A stretch of DNA of 64,000 bases from Carya illinoinensis (GCF_018687715.1 NC_056765.1:19862894-19926893); one strand, 5' to 3'. Counted from the stretch's first letter, positions 24,861 to 36,581 are shown. Notes: generated from the sequence alone by a model not told the origin. Made by a program: numbers and translations.

Positions 24861-25228
24861 TCATATGAAATGGAAATAGAACCTGTACTAATCCATGAGA
24901 ACATATAACTCAAAGATTGAAAGATTTGAGATATTTACAGTGTATGAAGATGTATTTGGATTTTTATTCAATTTTAAATAGCTAAGAGCTTTAAATGATG
25001 ATGATTTGAAGAAAAGATATCTAGCTCTTGAACATTTTCTAATATTGATGGTCTTGATTATACAAATAGGAGATAATACTCCATTAATTGAGATACTAAG
25101 TTATTAAAAAATTTGGATTGTATTCCAAATTATTATATAATATTATTAACAATACCAATAACATTCGTTTTTATATAAAGCAGAGTTTTCAAGATTAAAT
25201 AGATAAAATCTTATTTAAGACCAACTAT

Positions 25229-25540
25229 GGGGTTATTTGGATTCAGAAACCATCTCATCTCATTTCATCTCATTTTCACAATTTTTTCAAATTTTCACAT
25301 TAAATATAATAAACAATTCAAAATTTTCAGATCATAATTCAACATTTTTTAATTTGAAAATAATATTAATATTGAAAAATAATATTCTAATAATATTTTA
25401 TTTAACTTTCAACTAAAACCATCTCATCTAACCTTATCAATCATTACAACTTTTATAATTTTCCATATAAAAAAAATATAATAAACAATTCAACTTTCAT
25501 CTAAAACCATTTTATCTCATGTCGCTATCCAAACAACCTC
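25229..25540. mobile_element. MITE with GGGGTTATTTGG / CCAAACAACCTC ends
   Basis: The left end GGGGTTATTTGGAT and the right end ATCCAAACAACCTC are imperfect inverted repeats. Both are followed inward by repeated CATCTCAT or ATGAGAT motifs. Length is 312 bp with no coding capacity. The ends resemble Tourist/Harbinger-type or hAT MITEs with TTTGGAT termini. The flanks (TAT / TAA) do not give a clean target duplication. A weaker relative may lie at about 28170-28475 inside intron 4 of the oxidase gene. Confidence 0.6.
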
Positions 25541-25716
25541 TAAATGAGTACTTGGCAATATTATCCATTGAAAAGGATAAACTTGAATAGAAAAATTAGT
25601 GATTTTTGCATCTAAAGAATCAAGGGACATTTCATATAAAATCTTCTGATTTATGTTTAAATATAATTTTACTATTTTTAAACTAAGGCGTCACCTTAAT
25701 TAGTTGTTCGCCACAA

Positions 25717-25724
25717 TATATATA

Positions 25725-25769
<45 letters not shown>

Positions 25770-25790
25770 GTGTGTGTATGTATATATGTT
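25717..25790. repeat. (AT)n and (GT)n microsatellite
   Basis: A compound AT-rich simple repeat lies about 150 bp beyond the ascorbate oxidase stop codon and includes TATATATA runs and TGTGTGTGTATG. Confidence 0.95.
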
Positions 25791-25925
25791 GAACCTCCCA
25801 GGCCTGGCACATACTAGGAAAATTACCAATCGCCAACATTGATATGGGAAGAGTAACTTACTGCATAAGAAGGATCAGAACATCTCTTGGACCATCTCTC
25901 CTAGTGAGACTAAAATTAGGTGGAA

Positions 25926-28900
25926 TCAGCGCCCTCTATTCTTGTACAAAAGTTTTGCTGTTAGACCACAGGTAAGAGCCTCATTAGGTATTTTTTTCAC
26001 ATGATGAACACCTTCGGCAAAGACCACGCCCATACCCATATGCAAATGAGGCTCGATGTGGCAATGGAAGGCCCACACTCCTGGATTATCTGCCACAAAC
26101 CTTAAAGCTGTCCATCCATATGGGAAGATGACTGCAGTATTCCTCAAAGGCGGATTTTTGAAGTTGAGTTTCTTCTCATCCTTGGCCGAGAACTTCCCTT
26201 CTCCATATCCCAACACCCAAAAATCATGACCATGCAAGTGCCAAGGGTGTATTTCGCTAACATTATCGCTTAGCGCATTGGCATTTTGAAGTATCACATC
26301 TACCGTAGTATTCAAGCCAAACATGTAAACCCCACTTCCAGTAGTTGAGTTAGGGTTGATCGGAGGTCTCATTACGTCATAGTTGTCGGGGAAGTTCTCC
26401 GGTGGACTCTTTTGATCGAAAGCATTTCGTAGACCATATTTTATGGAGCCCAGATAAGGAGTGGGTGGTAATGCCAAAGAGACATTATTGATAGCCCACT
26501 TGGTAAATCCATCAATTTTATTTTGGGTGTTGAGGAGGCTGATCCGACGGTCGTAACTTGTCGGAGGTTTTGGGGACCCCATGAGAGCAAAGATGCTCTT
26601 AGAGAACATCTTGCTATGGTGATAATCATTCCATGGAGGAGTCACGGGAGGTGGAGAAGTGGGGAACTTTGATGCAGAAGTTGGTTGGTAATTTAGGATG
26701 GTAAGGCCAGGAGGGGTGGCTGGAAGCCTTCCTCTTACACCTATAGAAAGCCAGTAGTTCTTGGAAGGATCTTGATTTGTAGTAATTAGGACTGAGTAGC
26801 TTTCACCAGAGTATATGTCCAAGTCATTGACCTTAAATGGTTGTAGATAATTCCCGTCAGCTTCTACCACCACCATTTTGTGATTCTGAAGAATATAAAC
26901 ACGTAAACACAGTATTTAGATCAACAAAAGGACATAAAGGAGATACCACAATCAGCTATCATGCATCCACTATAAAACAACACAAGTAAGCTTTCCCCAT
27001 CATCCTTCTGGCCTACGAAAGACTAGATGCTTAGATCATTAAAAAATATTATTAATTCATATTATCTTATTTTATTTAATTATTTAAATTTTTTTAATTT
27101 TATAATAAAAATAATATTTTTCGCAATCATAACCCTTTCACACGTACAATGGACAAGTCATGATAAAGCAGGCATGTGCAGATGGAAGCATGCCTCATCG
27201 TTCCAGTAAAATTTTCAGAGACGTACAATATGGAGAAGTCTTCAACATGTCACATGGCCCAAGGTGATCGAGAGCTCTCCGTGCTAAATTTAAAAACGGT
27301 GAAACTAAAAGAGCAGGTAAAGTCTAAAGAGAAGAAAGATCGTACGGATCCTGTGAAAGTTACAGCTTCGGCTTTGGACTTTTCGCAGAACCAAACCCTA
27401 ACTTCTGAGCTTCTTAAAAATAAGAAAAAACTTATTTTTTACATAATTATTTGGACTTTGGACCAAATGTTATTTGTAGGAACATAAATACTAATTTTAT
27501 CAAAATAGTATTCTGAACGTGTGTCTCCAAAACTTTTTTTTTTTTTTTCAATGAAGGAAAAATTTTTAAATAATATTTTATTTTTTTATTTTTTAAAAAA
27601 TATTTATGCTGGTTAAAAAATATATAAAAAATAAAAATAAAAAAATAAATAAAATACACCATTCGAAATGTATTTCAAGAAAAGTATTCAATGACTGTAA
27701 CACCACCATGTCATTTCAATCTGAATCAGCCTAAAAGTGACAAGATTTTGTACATATTCACATGCATTCTGCTACCAATACCACGCTGGTTCACACAGAC
27801 CATCCGCCCAGACAGGAAAAAAAAGATTCAATGGCTCGTTTTCTATTTCCTTACTTTACATATATTTTCTCAATTTCACGTTAAAATCATAATTAACCAA
27901 TTTATAAAGTCATTTTTTTCTTATAATTCTCTTTCTATAACCACTAATAAAATACCTCAATCACATAATCTATATTTCAAAATAATTAATTAATAATACA
28001 ATTAAAATTTCATTAAAATATTATAAAAAATAAGAACTTCTAATTCTTAAATAATTTTTATCATTTATCGAAATGAGGTATTATATTTTCCATGCTTAAG
28101 TAGCCAATGTAACTATTAGAGAAATAGTACTATTATGGTCCCTTTGTCATATTATCTTAGTTTGCATTTTTGAATGAGCTCAATTCATTTTAGTTGAATT
28201 CTATTTTAGATATATCACGACATTTAAATACAAAATTTTCAAATCACTAAACATTATTCAACTCAAAATCTCTTTACGTGTAGAGACCCATAATTCTTTT
28301 CAACTTAACATTTTTTTGCATGTGAGACTTATAATCTTTTTCAATTTTTCATAGATATATCTAAACTCATTTTAGTTGGATATCATAAAACTTGCTCACT
28401 CCACTATTTCAACTGATTATTTTTTATAAAAAGTCAACTCATCTCAACTTAACTCAAAATCCAAATATAGCTTTATTCATTTGTCAATCATTTATTATCA
28501 TAGAAAAAAATTAAAATATTATAACTAAAATAATGATAAATAATGTTTTCTTAATATGGAAACTATCTTGGTGAATGATTATCTACCTATCGATCAAATT
28601 TTCCCTGATTCAAACCATGTTGTATGTTGTGGAATCTTAAGAGCAAGATTAGGGGTGTAACCTATTTGGTTTGATCTGGTTTTGGATAAAATCTAGAATC
28701 AACTTAGTAATACCAGTTTTATAATTTCAAAAACCGATTACACACCAGTTATCCCCTAAACTAGTATTTCTAATTTTACCCTTTTCTCTATGCTTCGGTC
28801 TGGTTTTTCGATTTTAATATATTAAGCATATTAATATAATTACTAATATATTTATCAAAAGAAATATGTTGAGAATTTATTAGATAATAAAATGTATTTA

Positions 28901-30989
28901 ATATATATTTTTAGATTTAAAACATATGATCAAATAAATATTTATGTTTAAGATTAAAATATTATATTATAAATTATAATATATTATTTCATACATAATT
29001 ATATATATTATATATAAAAAATTATATATAATATAAAATATATTATACATAATATTAAAAATTAATAAAATATATATATAATATGTGAATTGGTTCGGTG
29101 TTTGAATACATAAAACCGATTTTAGACTGAATTTGACTAGTTTTTAAAATAAAAAAATTAATTCTAAACTAAACTGGTCAAAAGTTGGACCGAACCAACC
29201 AGTCAGTCCAAACTGATTTTCTAATTTTTCAATTTATTTTTACACTCCTGAAAGATTGACTGTGAAAGTATATTATGGTTAATATTATATTCCAGCAACT
29301 TGTGAGGCGATTTGAAATGTGACAATGAAAGGTATTCAGCGTGTGTTGTTACATCAGCCTATTTAACAAAATGTTGTGGTGCTGTAGAGCGAAGAATCAA
29401 AGGTTTTATCTTAAAGCGAATCTAAGGTTTTCTCCTTAAAACAAGAAAGAAAGTTTAAAGAACGAAAATGTCCCGATCAGAAAGTTATGCGTGAGAGCCA
29501 ATTAGTAGAATATCCTTTTTAGCCTTAAAACATTATAATATGCCTTGGGATATATACGTCATGATTAAAGCAAGGTTTCCTCAAAAAATGAAAAATGAAA
29601 AATAAAAATAAAGCTAGGTAAATGATAATTGGCATGACCAAATTTCGATCCTTTTCTTTTTGCTTTCTTTTCTTATTATTCAAATTTAAAAAGCTAAAAA
29701 AAGTGATGGTAGATACTATTCTAGATTGAGTAATTTCTATGGAAAAAATAAAAAAAGTTAAAACTATCATGAAGTTTTTATTTTGAACTTAGATCTCAAA
29801 TTTTTCCTTTCTTCAAAATAAGTGCCTAACAGTACATTTGAATAGTAAGATGATCTTAAAAGATCTATGAATAGTATTAAAAAATATTAAATAATAATAA
29901 TAATAGATAAATAAAATAATTATAAAATATTAAATACTAGTAGACGTCCACAACCTAAGACTTCTATTCAATAACTGTATATTTAAAAAAAAAAAAAAAC
30001 TAATTAACAGTTAAAATTAGGCTATCATGTGTGTCGTACCTGATCGAGTAAAAGTAATGCATGATTGGTATTTGGAATAGATTATATTACATACCCCAAT
30101 GGCCAGGTTGAGTGAAGCAAGTGCTGTGGAGCTGGCAACCCTCAGTCTGTAAGTCTTATTGGAACGCACATGTAGGATCTGAGGTGCGCATTGTTCGTTT
30201 CCCCTTAATTTGCACTGGCTGGAGTTGGTGTCGCTATATTGGGCTGCCAGGGAACAATTATACTGTCCTCTTCCGTTGATCAGCAAGCTCTGGGAAGCAT
30301 CCAATGTAAAAAAGTGAAAACCCACGAAATAGACCAGTCGACGGGAAAAGAACCAAACGCTTGCACATACAACAGAAAGAATTGTACTTTACTTTTGGAT
30401 GGAGATTACTTTACATCATGATATTAAATATTTATTAAAACTGATCACATGATTAACAGATATAAATACTTTAAACTTCATGTTCATGTGTCGATCTTTT
30501 GCAGTCGAAATAGATCCGATCCAAATTATTATTATTATTTTTTTAATAATTTCTTTCCTGTTCTTTTATTGTGTCTGTGGCAGGAAATGATCCATCACCA
30601 ACCTCGTTTTTGTCATCCTTTTTGGATGGATGGTTGGAAAATTTTGTTTTTCCCCTTTATCTCTTATGTGCATGTCTTGTCCACGGCAATCTTTTTTAAT
30701 TGGATTTGAAGGAATTGCAACAGGAATAAAAACGCAACAGGTACCTGAGGTTCACCGATCCAACGAAATGGGTTGGAGGAGAGGCCAACCTCTTGCTCAT
30801 GAACACTTTTGTGCCACCAGTCGCTTAACAATAGGTTGAACTCACCATCATAATGGAATGGCTCTTTCTCCCCTTCTGCAACGTCCACTAGCAGAGACCC
30901 ATACAACCCTGCCGATCTCTGCATGCCCAAGTGGCCATGGTAAAAGTACGTTCCTGCCTGCACAGTTTTGCAAAACGCTTTAACTCTTT

Positions 30990-31024
<35 letters not shown>

Positions 31025-31193
31025 GTGAGAGTTTACCCTATCGACTTTGAACCTATAATGAAAGGTCTCCCCAGAGTTGATAGCACACTGTGAAATGAAA
31101 GCAGTTCCATCTGCCCAAGGTGTGCCCAACTGAAAAATAAGAGCATACACTCAGATCAATACAACACATATAGCTTTAACACAGGCGTCAAGA

Positions 31194-31229
<36 letters not shown>

Positions 31230-31558
31230 GGGAGAGGGAGAGAGAGAGAGACCTGTCGGATTCCATGCCAGTGAATGACAACTCCCTCAGTGGGGAGCTT
31301 GTTAGTGAGTTCAACAACAACTGTGTCTCCTGCTTTTGCTCGGATGGTCGGGCCGGGAAACTGGCCATTGATCCCCATCACGACATGCTCGATGCAATCT
31401 GGAGACCAATACATATACTCTACTTCCCATTTAAAGTGCCTGGTCTTGGCACCTGAAGATAATCGAATAAACTGTAATAAAATGAACCAAATAATGAGAG
31501 CCCTAAGAGTAAGACCCCTTGAGATTGGGCGAACCATGGAACCATCTGTTGGCAGCAT
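25926..31558 (-). CDS. AAO: L-ascorbate oxidase, five exons
   Basis: This predicted secreted blue multicopper oxidase oxidises ascorbate in the cell wall space while reducing oxygen to water. Exons are 31253-31558, 31037-31129, 30745-30957, 30095-30289 and 25926-26885, all with GT..AG introns in phase 0. Together they give 588 codons plus stop, or 581 from the second ATG at 31537, which has a better context (CCATGG). The N-terminus has a hydrophobic segment ([12 protein letters not shown]) fitting a signal peptide. Copper ligands are intact: HWH (residues 96-98), HGH (140-142), HPWHLHGH (482-489) and [12 protein letters not shown] (543-554), with Cys544 and Met554 as type 1 ligands. No frameshift or stop is seen, and length matches the family. 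Several plant multicopper oxidases are related, but [16 protein letters not shown] and [20 protein letters not shown] favour ascorbate oxidase over laccase. Confidence 0.95.
26886..30094 (-). other. Intron 4 of the ascorbate oxidase gene
   Basis: This 3.2 kb AT-rich intron contains a hAT-type MITE (28651-29249), a possible second MITE remnant (about 28170-28475) and poly-A/T runs. The open frames inside show no domain. Confidence 0.85.
28651..29249 (-). mobile_element. hAT-type MITE, copy B, in intron 4
   Basis: The ends are AGGGGTGTAA and TACACTCCT with near-identical 8-bp flanks GCAAGATT (28643-28650) and GAAAGATT (29250-29257). The 599-bp sequence is the reverse complement counterpart of copy A at 23938-24480, sharing GGTTCGGTCC-like subterminal motifs and the AT-rich centre. 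It is non-coding. Confidence 0.82.
30993..31020. repeat. (AG)14 microsatellite in intron 2
   Basis: This lies inside the 79-bp intron 2 (30958-31036) of the ascorbate oxidase gene; on the sense strand it is a CT run close to the donor site. Confidence 0.95.
31196..31250. repeat. G33 homopolymer plus GA tract in intron 1
   Basis: Thirty-three consecutive G residues (31196-31228) run into AGGGAGAGGGAGAG up to the splice donor of exon 1. On the gene's sense strand this is a pyrimidine tract starting directly after GT. It makes up nearly half of the 123-bp intron. Confidence 0.95.
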
Positions 31559-31666
31559 GTTCTCCTAAACAGGACAGGGGAAAGTGTGAAAAAGAGGTCC
31601 AAGAAAGCCTTTAAGAAATGTAAAGGCTGTACGGCTATGAAGTTGAACTGTGTTGGGTAGTGAAGG

Positions 31667-31673
31667 CTTTATA
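31667..31673 (-). promoter_or_regulatory. TATA box of the ascorbate oxidase gene
   Basis: The minus strand reads CCCATTATAAAGCC about 110 bp upstream of the first ATG, a plausible core promoter. Only about 300 bp separates it from the truncated Tat retroelement that starts near 31975. Confidence 0.6.
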
Positions 31674-31974
31674 ATGGGGATCATGTAAACCATTGATCAA
31701 TTTATAGAGCAGTGAAAGAGCTAAAAAAGCTGCTTCCCCGTATCCACCAAAAATAATAATAATAATAATAATAAATAAATAAATTAAAAAAAAAAACAGA
31801 AAAGAAAAAGAAATTACAAGAAAGCTTCCATGTACTGCAATTTGGAACAACGGTACGATTGTGTATTGGTTTTATTCCATCCTTCAACCACTCACTCGCC
31901 TGTGACAATATATAATTATAATGTTCCTAGATTGACATGTGTGATGGATTCAGAGATCCCATAGATTAGAAAAA

Positions 31975-32420
31975 CTTTAAAACATATATGACCCTTCACG
32001 GTTTTTCAAGAGAGGTGGCCTGTCGAGCCTTCCCCTAACCTTAAAGGGAATTGTGAGGGGTTGGTTTAGAATTCTACACGCAAGGACCATCAATAGCCTC
32101 GAGGAGTTAGCCAAGCAATTTTTTACTTTATTTATGGCAAGCAGATGCCACCACAACCTAGCAACTTATCTTCTAACCATTAAACAAAAGGAGGGGGAGA
32201 GCTTAAAAACATATCTGTCTAGATTTAACAAAGAGAGGTTAACCACCAACGACCAGGATGAGAAAATCACACCCGCCACCTTGTTAGGAGGCGTGTGGCC
32301 CTAAAGCCCATTCATGACTGAGCTGGCTAGGAAAACTCCCTCTATCCTAAGGGAATTCATGGATAGAGCCAACGACTATGTTAATGCAGAAGATAACTTA
32401 TAGGCGCTGCTAGAATCAAC
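31975..32420 (+). pseudogene. Tat gag remnant
   Basis: The plus strand reads LSSLPLTLKGIVRGWF, INSLEELAKQFFTLF, TYLLTIKQKEGESLKTYLSRFN and DQDEKITPATLLGGVWP, then after a stop FMDRANDYVNAEDNL. This is the retrotransposon gag fold typical of Tat elements (expected pattern A.RWF...SI.SF.EL...F). It is truncated at its N-terminus and broken at 32302-32304 and 32401-32403. Sequence to about 33050 is gag tail with no clear zinc knuckle. Confidence 0.85.
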
Positions 32421-33059
32421 GAAGTAAGAATTAAGAAATGATCCCAAAAGTTCAAATAGGGATAAGAAGACAAGTTCAAACCATGGCGACAGGGGGTGTG
32501 AGAGATATCCTGTCCAATGGGATCATGGAGCTCGCCTCATCCACAATAATGTAAACATATAAAAGAAGCCAAGAGCTAAAAAAAAGACCCGCATTCGACC
32601 TCTAGGGGTTAGTGTTATTGCCAATACCATTAGTTTGATAGCCATTGGACAGAAGACTGCTCCATGATGAAGAAAATAGTGGCAGAACTGGTAGGAAACA
32701 GGGACCTCGAGCAGATGTTGGCAGACCATGTAAAAACAAGAAGAGAGGAAGGACGTGGGCATGAACCCAAGAGGAGCAAGAGCTCGAAAACTAGCGCTAG
32801 GATAGAGGACAGAGACAGGACACCCCTTAACAAGAACAAGCCCGTACGTTTGGGGGATTTGCTAGAGGGGGTGCAACAGCGTTGGGAAGAAAAGATCATG
32901 CCCGTCAGGCTAGGTACCACGAAGTCTTTTTGGTAGAAAGACTTTCTAAATGTCCCACACTTGGGGTATCTTCCATTATCTACTTCGACGACGAAGACTG
33001 TGGGTGTGTTATACCCCCATGACGACGCATTGGTAGTAACACTACTAATCACCAATTAC

Positions 33060-33290
33060 ACAACCAGATGAATTTTAGTTGATAACGGAAGCTCCGCCAA
33101 CATTTTATTTTGGAAAGCCTTCACCAAAATAGGCATCAACCCAGACGGGCTGTGGCCATTGCCTACCCTTTTCAAGGGATGTCTGGCAAAACTATCCAGC
33201 TTGTAGATGCTGGCATTTACCTTGGTAATTAGCTCCGAGAAGATTACGACCATATGTCCATGCTCAACATGTTAAGGGTTGTAACCGAGC
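33060..33290 (+). pseudogene. Tat protease remnant joined to a deletion
   Basis: The plus strand reads LVDNGSSANILFWKAFTKIGI (one stop or frame change upstream), the gypsy protease active site in the D-N-G-S-S form used by Tat elements. Within about 230 bases the sequence passes directly to the end of RNase H, so the reverse transcriptase is missing. Confidence 0.78.
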
Positions 33291-33840
33291 ATCTACTTGG
33301 GAAGATACTATAGAAACCAGACTAAGCGGGAAGGATAGTCGCATGGTCTATCGAGCTCAGTGAATATGACATCGAGTATTTGCCAAGAACTGAAGTCAAG
33401 GGGCAAGCAAGCCTTGGCAGATTTCGTTGTTGAGTTCATATTATTCGAAGAGGAGGATTCAGAATATGCCCCATCAGTGACCATGGCAAGTGTTCGTTGA
33501 TGGGTAAACTTGTAGAGCAGGAGGAGGGATAGGGATTTATATCATTGAGAAAGAAGGCAAGGAACACTATTATATAGCGACACTCACTTTTGAAACCACC
33601 AATAATGAAGTAGAATATGAAGCCTTAATCACCGAGCTTTCTGTGGAAATGGCATTGGGCTTGGAGCAAATCGAGGCAAGAGCATATTCTCAAATGGTGG
33701 TGAACCAAGTCAACGGAGCTTATGCCATGAAAGGTGAGAAGCTAAAACTTTATCTAAGACGAGTTGGGAAATTCGCGATAAACTCACCTACTTCAACTTA
33801 GAGCAAATACCCAGAGAGAGTAACGTTGTGGTAGATAGGT
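33290..33840 (+). pseudogene. RNase H tail and archaeal-type RNase H of the Tat element
   Basis: The sequence reads ELSEYDIEYLPRTEVKGQALADFVVEF, the end of the pol RNase H; I give it in parts: ELSEYDIEYLPRT at about 33355-33393 and KGQALADFVVEF at about 33400-33438. The second RNase H follows, with FVDG, GGGIGIYIIEKEGKEHYYIA, TNNEVEYEALITEL, MALGLEQIEARAYSQ and VVNQVNGAY. This is the aRNH domain that defines the Tat group. Several stops interrupt it. Confidence 0.85.
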
Positions 33841-34049
33841 TGGTGAAGGCTGCCTCCTCAAAGGAAGAAGTGGACCTCCCTTGGGAAGTGCATAGAAGGG
33901 TGGTGAAGATTCTGGTGATTGGAGCTCCCGTCTGTCACCTAGGATCAGCAATGCCAAAATGGGCAAAAGAAATCTCAAAGTACCTAGACTCAGGCAAACT
34001 CCTCGATGACAAAAAGGCAGTGAGGAAGGTCAAAAGGAATGTGGCATAG

Positions 34050-35180
34050 TTTGTCAAAGTGGACGGCATCCTCTACAGGAAGGGGTTCACCGCCCCTTTA
34101 CTGAGGTGTGTCTCATTAGGAGAAGCGCAGTATGTCTTGGCAGAAGCACACGAGAGTGTCTATGAAAATCATTCAAGAGGGAAGTCACTTTTGAAGAAAG
34201 CATTACAGACAGGCTACTATTGGCCCAATGCCCTCAGAGATGCTAAACAATTTGCAGGAAAATGTGTCAAGAGCCAATCTACACCATAGCCCCACATTGC
34301 CCCTAGAGAAGCTATTCTCTATCACAGGCCCATGGCCATTCACGCAATGGGGGCTAGACTTGGTCAGACCTTTTCCCCTTGGAAAAGGTGGCATGAAATA
34401 TATTGTAGTCGCCATAGATTATTTCATAAAGTGGGCGGAGGCAGAGCCACTGGTGACCATATCTACAAAGTTTCTATGAAAAAGTATTGTGTGCAGATTT
34501 GGGATTTCTCATAGCATAATATCAGATAATGGAAGGCAGCTTGATTCAAAGCACTACAGAGGATGGTGCAAAGAACTGGGAATTCAAGCTAGATACTCAT
34601 CACCCAGGCACCTACAAGCCAACGACCAAGCAGAGGCAACCAATAAATCCTTGTTGGGTATCCTTAAGAAAAAACTAGTAGATAGGAAGGGAGAATGGGC
34701 AACATAACTTCCAGGGGTGTTATGGGTGTATAGGACAATGGGTGTATAGGACAATGGTGAAAACATCATTTGGTGAAACGCCATTTACTTTGGCATTTGG
34801 CAGCAAAGTAGTCGCACCAATGGAAATAGGCGTGCCTACACACCTGGTATGCCATTTTAACTAGTAGGAGAATGAGGAAGCTTTGGAAAAGACCTTGACC
34901 TTTTGGAGGAGAAAAGAGCAGAGGTAGAGGTCCAAAACATTCTCCATAAAAGGAAAATAGATCACTACTTCAATAAACGGGTTAAGCCTAGATCTTTTAA
35001 GATAGGTGACGTTGGTCTCAGAGAAACGAGAGTGACAACCTAGGATAGAGGAAAGCTTGGGGCACTCTAGGAAGGGCCATATGTAGTTATCGCCAACCAC
35101 AAACCAAGATCATACCACCTCGAAGACATTGACGGGAAGGAACTACAGCATCCCTACAACGACGAACATCTAAAGAAGTT
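34050..35180 (+). pseudogene. Tat integrase, broken
   Basis: The N-terminal zinc-binding region is GILYRKGFTAPLLRCV, HESVYENHSRGKSLL, GYYWPNALRDAKQF and KCVKSQ, with the second Cys of the expected CxxC reading Ser. The catalytic core shows LDLVRPFPLGKGGMKYIVVAIDY, FGISHSIISDNGRQLDS and ANDQAEATNKSL, so D, D and E are still readable, in separate frames. Near 34727-34755 the unit GGGTGTATAGGACAAT is duplicated in tandem. The C-terminal part reads EGPYVVIANHKPRSYHLEDIDGK before the spacer. Confidence 0.88.
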
Positions 35181-35309
35181 TTTTTTTTTCCCTAAAACTC
35201 TCATTTTATGTCTTCAAACTCTATTATGATATTTGTTTTCTGTTTTCAAGACTTCTTTGCTTTTATGAATAAGAGGTAAATCAGTGAACATGGTTGAGTG
35301 TCCAACCTA

Positions 35310-35930
35310 CGTGCCCATATGATGCTCAAGGGTGGAGGTTAGCAGACCTCACAACCCCTAATTAGTCACCAGTGACAAGTCAAAGACTCGCGGTGCAACA
35401 AATTTGGCGTGAAGGTCAGCAGACCCCATGATTCCCATACTTAGTCACTAGTGACGAGTCAAAGACTCTTGGTGCAATGAATTGGGCATGGAGGTTAGAA
35501 AATGCCACGACCCCTATACTTAGTCACTAGTGACGAGTCAAAAACTCGTGATGACATGAATTGGGCATGGAGGTCAACAAACCCCACGACTCCCATACTT
35601 AGTCACCAGTGATGAGTCAAAGACTAGCAGTGCCATGAATTGGGCATGGAGGTCAGTAGACCTCGCGACTCCCATACTTAGTCACCAGTAACGAGTCAAA
35701 GACTTGTGGTGCCACGAATTGGGTGTGGAGGTCAGCAGGTCCCACGACATGCATACTTAGCCACTCCTATACTCAGCCACCTTGCGATACAACAATTTGG
35801 GTAGGGAGGTCAGCCAGCCCCATGACCCCTATACTTAGCCACCTTGCAAAGCAAGAAATTCGGTGTGGAGATCAGCAAACCCCATAACTCCCATACTTAA
35901 TCACCAGTGGCGTGACGACTCACATACAAA
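35310..35930 (+). repeat. 79-bp tandem repeat array
   Basis: The unit contains CATACTTAGTCACCAGTGACGAGTCAAAG..., shown here only in part. TTAGTCAC recurs at 35362, 35441, 35520, 35599, 35678 and (as TTAGCCAC) 35757, always 79 bp apart. Further, more divergent copies lie at about 35835 and 35897. There are about seven units. Tandem arrays in the untranslated spacer downstream of pol are known in Tat/Ogre-type elements. Confidence 0.93.
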
Positions 35931-36058
35931 CAAGTACTCTTTCAAAACAATGAAGTATTTAACAAAAAAAAAAAAAAAAGAATTACCAACCAAACTTCAA
36001 AAAAATTAACAACACTCAAAAACCTTACAAGTCGAATTACATATTCAAAAGATAAAAG

Positions 36059-36565
36059 CTTTTGCCTCTCCTATTGGTTTAAGCTCTAATAATAAAGCAG
36101 AGCTTCTTGCGTTGTGTAATGGTTTGAGGCTTTGTAAATCACTTACCATTTTAAATGTGATAGTTGAGGTTGATTCGATGGTGATTATTTCTTGGTGGAA
36201 TATAGGGCGTTGTGGTGTTTGGTCCCTGGAGGATTGGTTAGCCAAGGAAGGTGCCTCAAGCGCTAGTTTGGTTTATACTAATAATTATGTCATGCCTCGG
36301 GTTCTTAGAGGTTTGCTCCATTTGGACTTCTCTGGTCTTCCATCTTTAAAATATCAATAGTCTTTTTAATGTTTTTGGCTTTCATGTTCTGGTTCATAGG
36401 CTTATCTAGTGATTTTTTTGATTTTTTGGTCTTGTTGGGTTTTATCACATGGGCCGCCTTGTTTGTTACCACAGTTTTCCTCTGCCATAAGTGAGAGAGT
36501 TATTAATAAATTTAGGAGGGGGTCACTTGTGGATAGGTGACTTCCCACTCTTATTAAAAAAACAA
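36059..36565 (+). mobile_element. 5'-truncated LINE with target site duplication
   Basis: The insert is flanked by CAAAAGATAAAAG (36046-36058 and 36569-36581); extending left the match is 15 of 16. The body encodes an RNase H-like C-terminus on the plus strand (SSNNKAELLALCNGLRLCKS, VIVEVDSMVIISWW, WLAKEGAS, MPRVLRGLLHLDFSGLPSL) ending at TAG 36358-36360, then a 3' untranslated part ending in TTATTAAAAAAAC. Long target duplications, 5' truncation and an A-rich tail fit target-primed reverse transcription. Part of the RNase H domain is internally deleted. Confidence 0.88.
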
Positions 36566-36581
36566 ATCCAAAAGATAAAAG

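Noticed and set aside
25926..31558. Laccase as the identity of the multicopper oxidase
   Set aside because: The exon structure and motifs around the copper sites ([27 protein letters not shown]) fit ascorbate oxidase better.
35310..35930. 79-bp periodic array as a possible CRISPR or satellite locus
   Set aside because: The units have no unique spacers and sit inside a Tat element; a satellite elsewhere is possible but not shown here.
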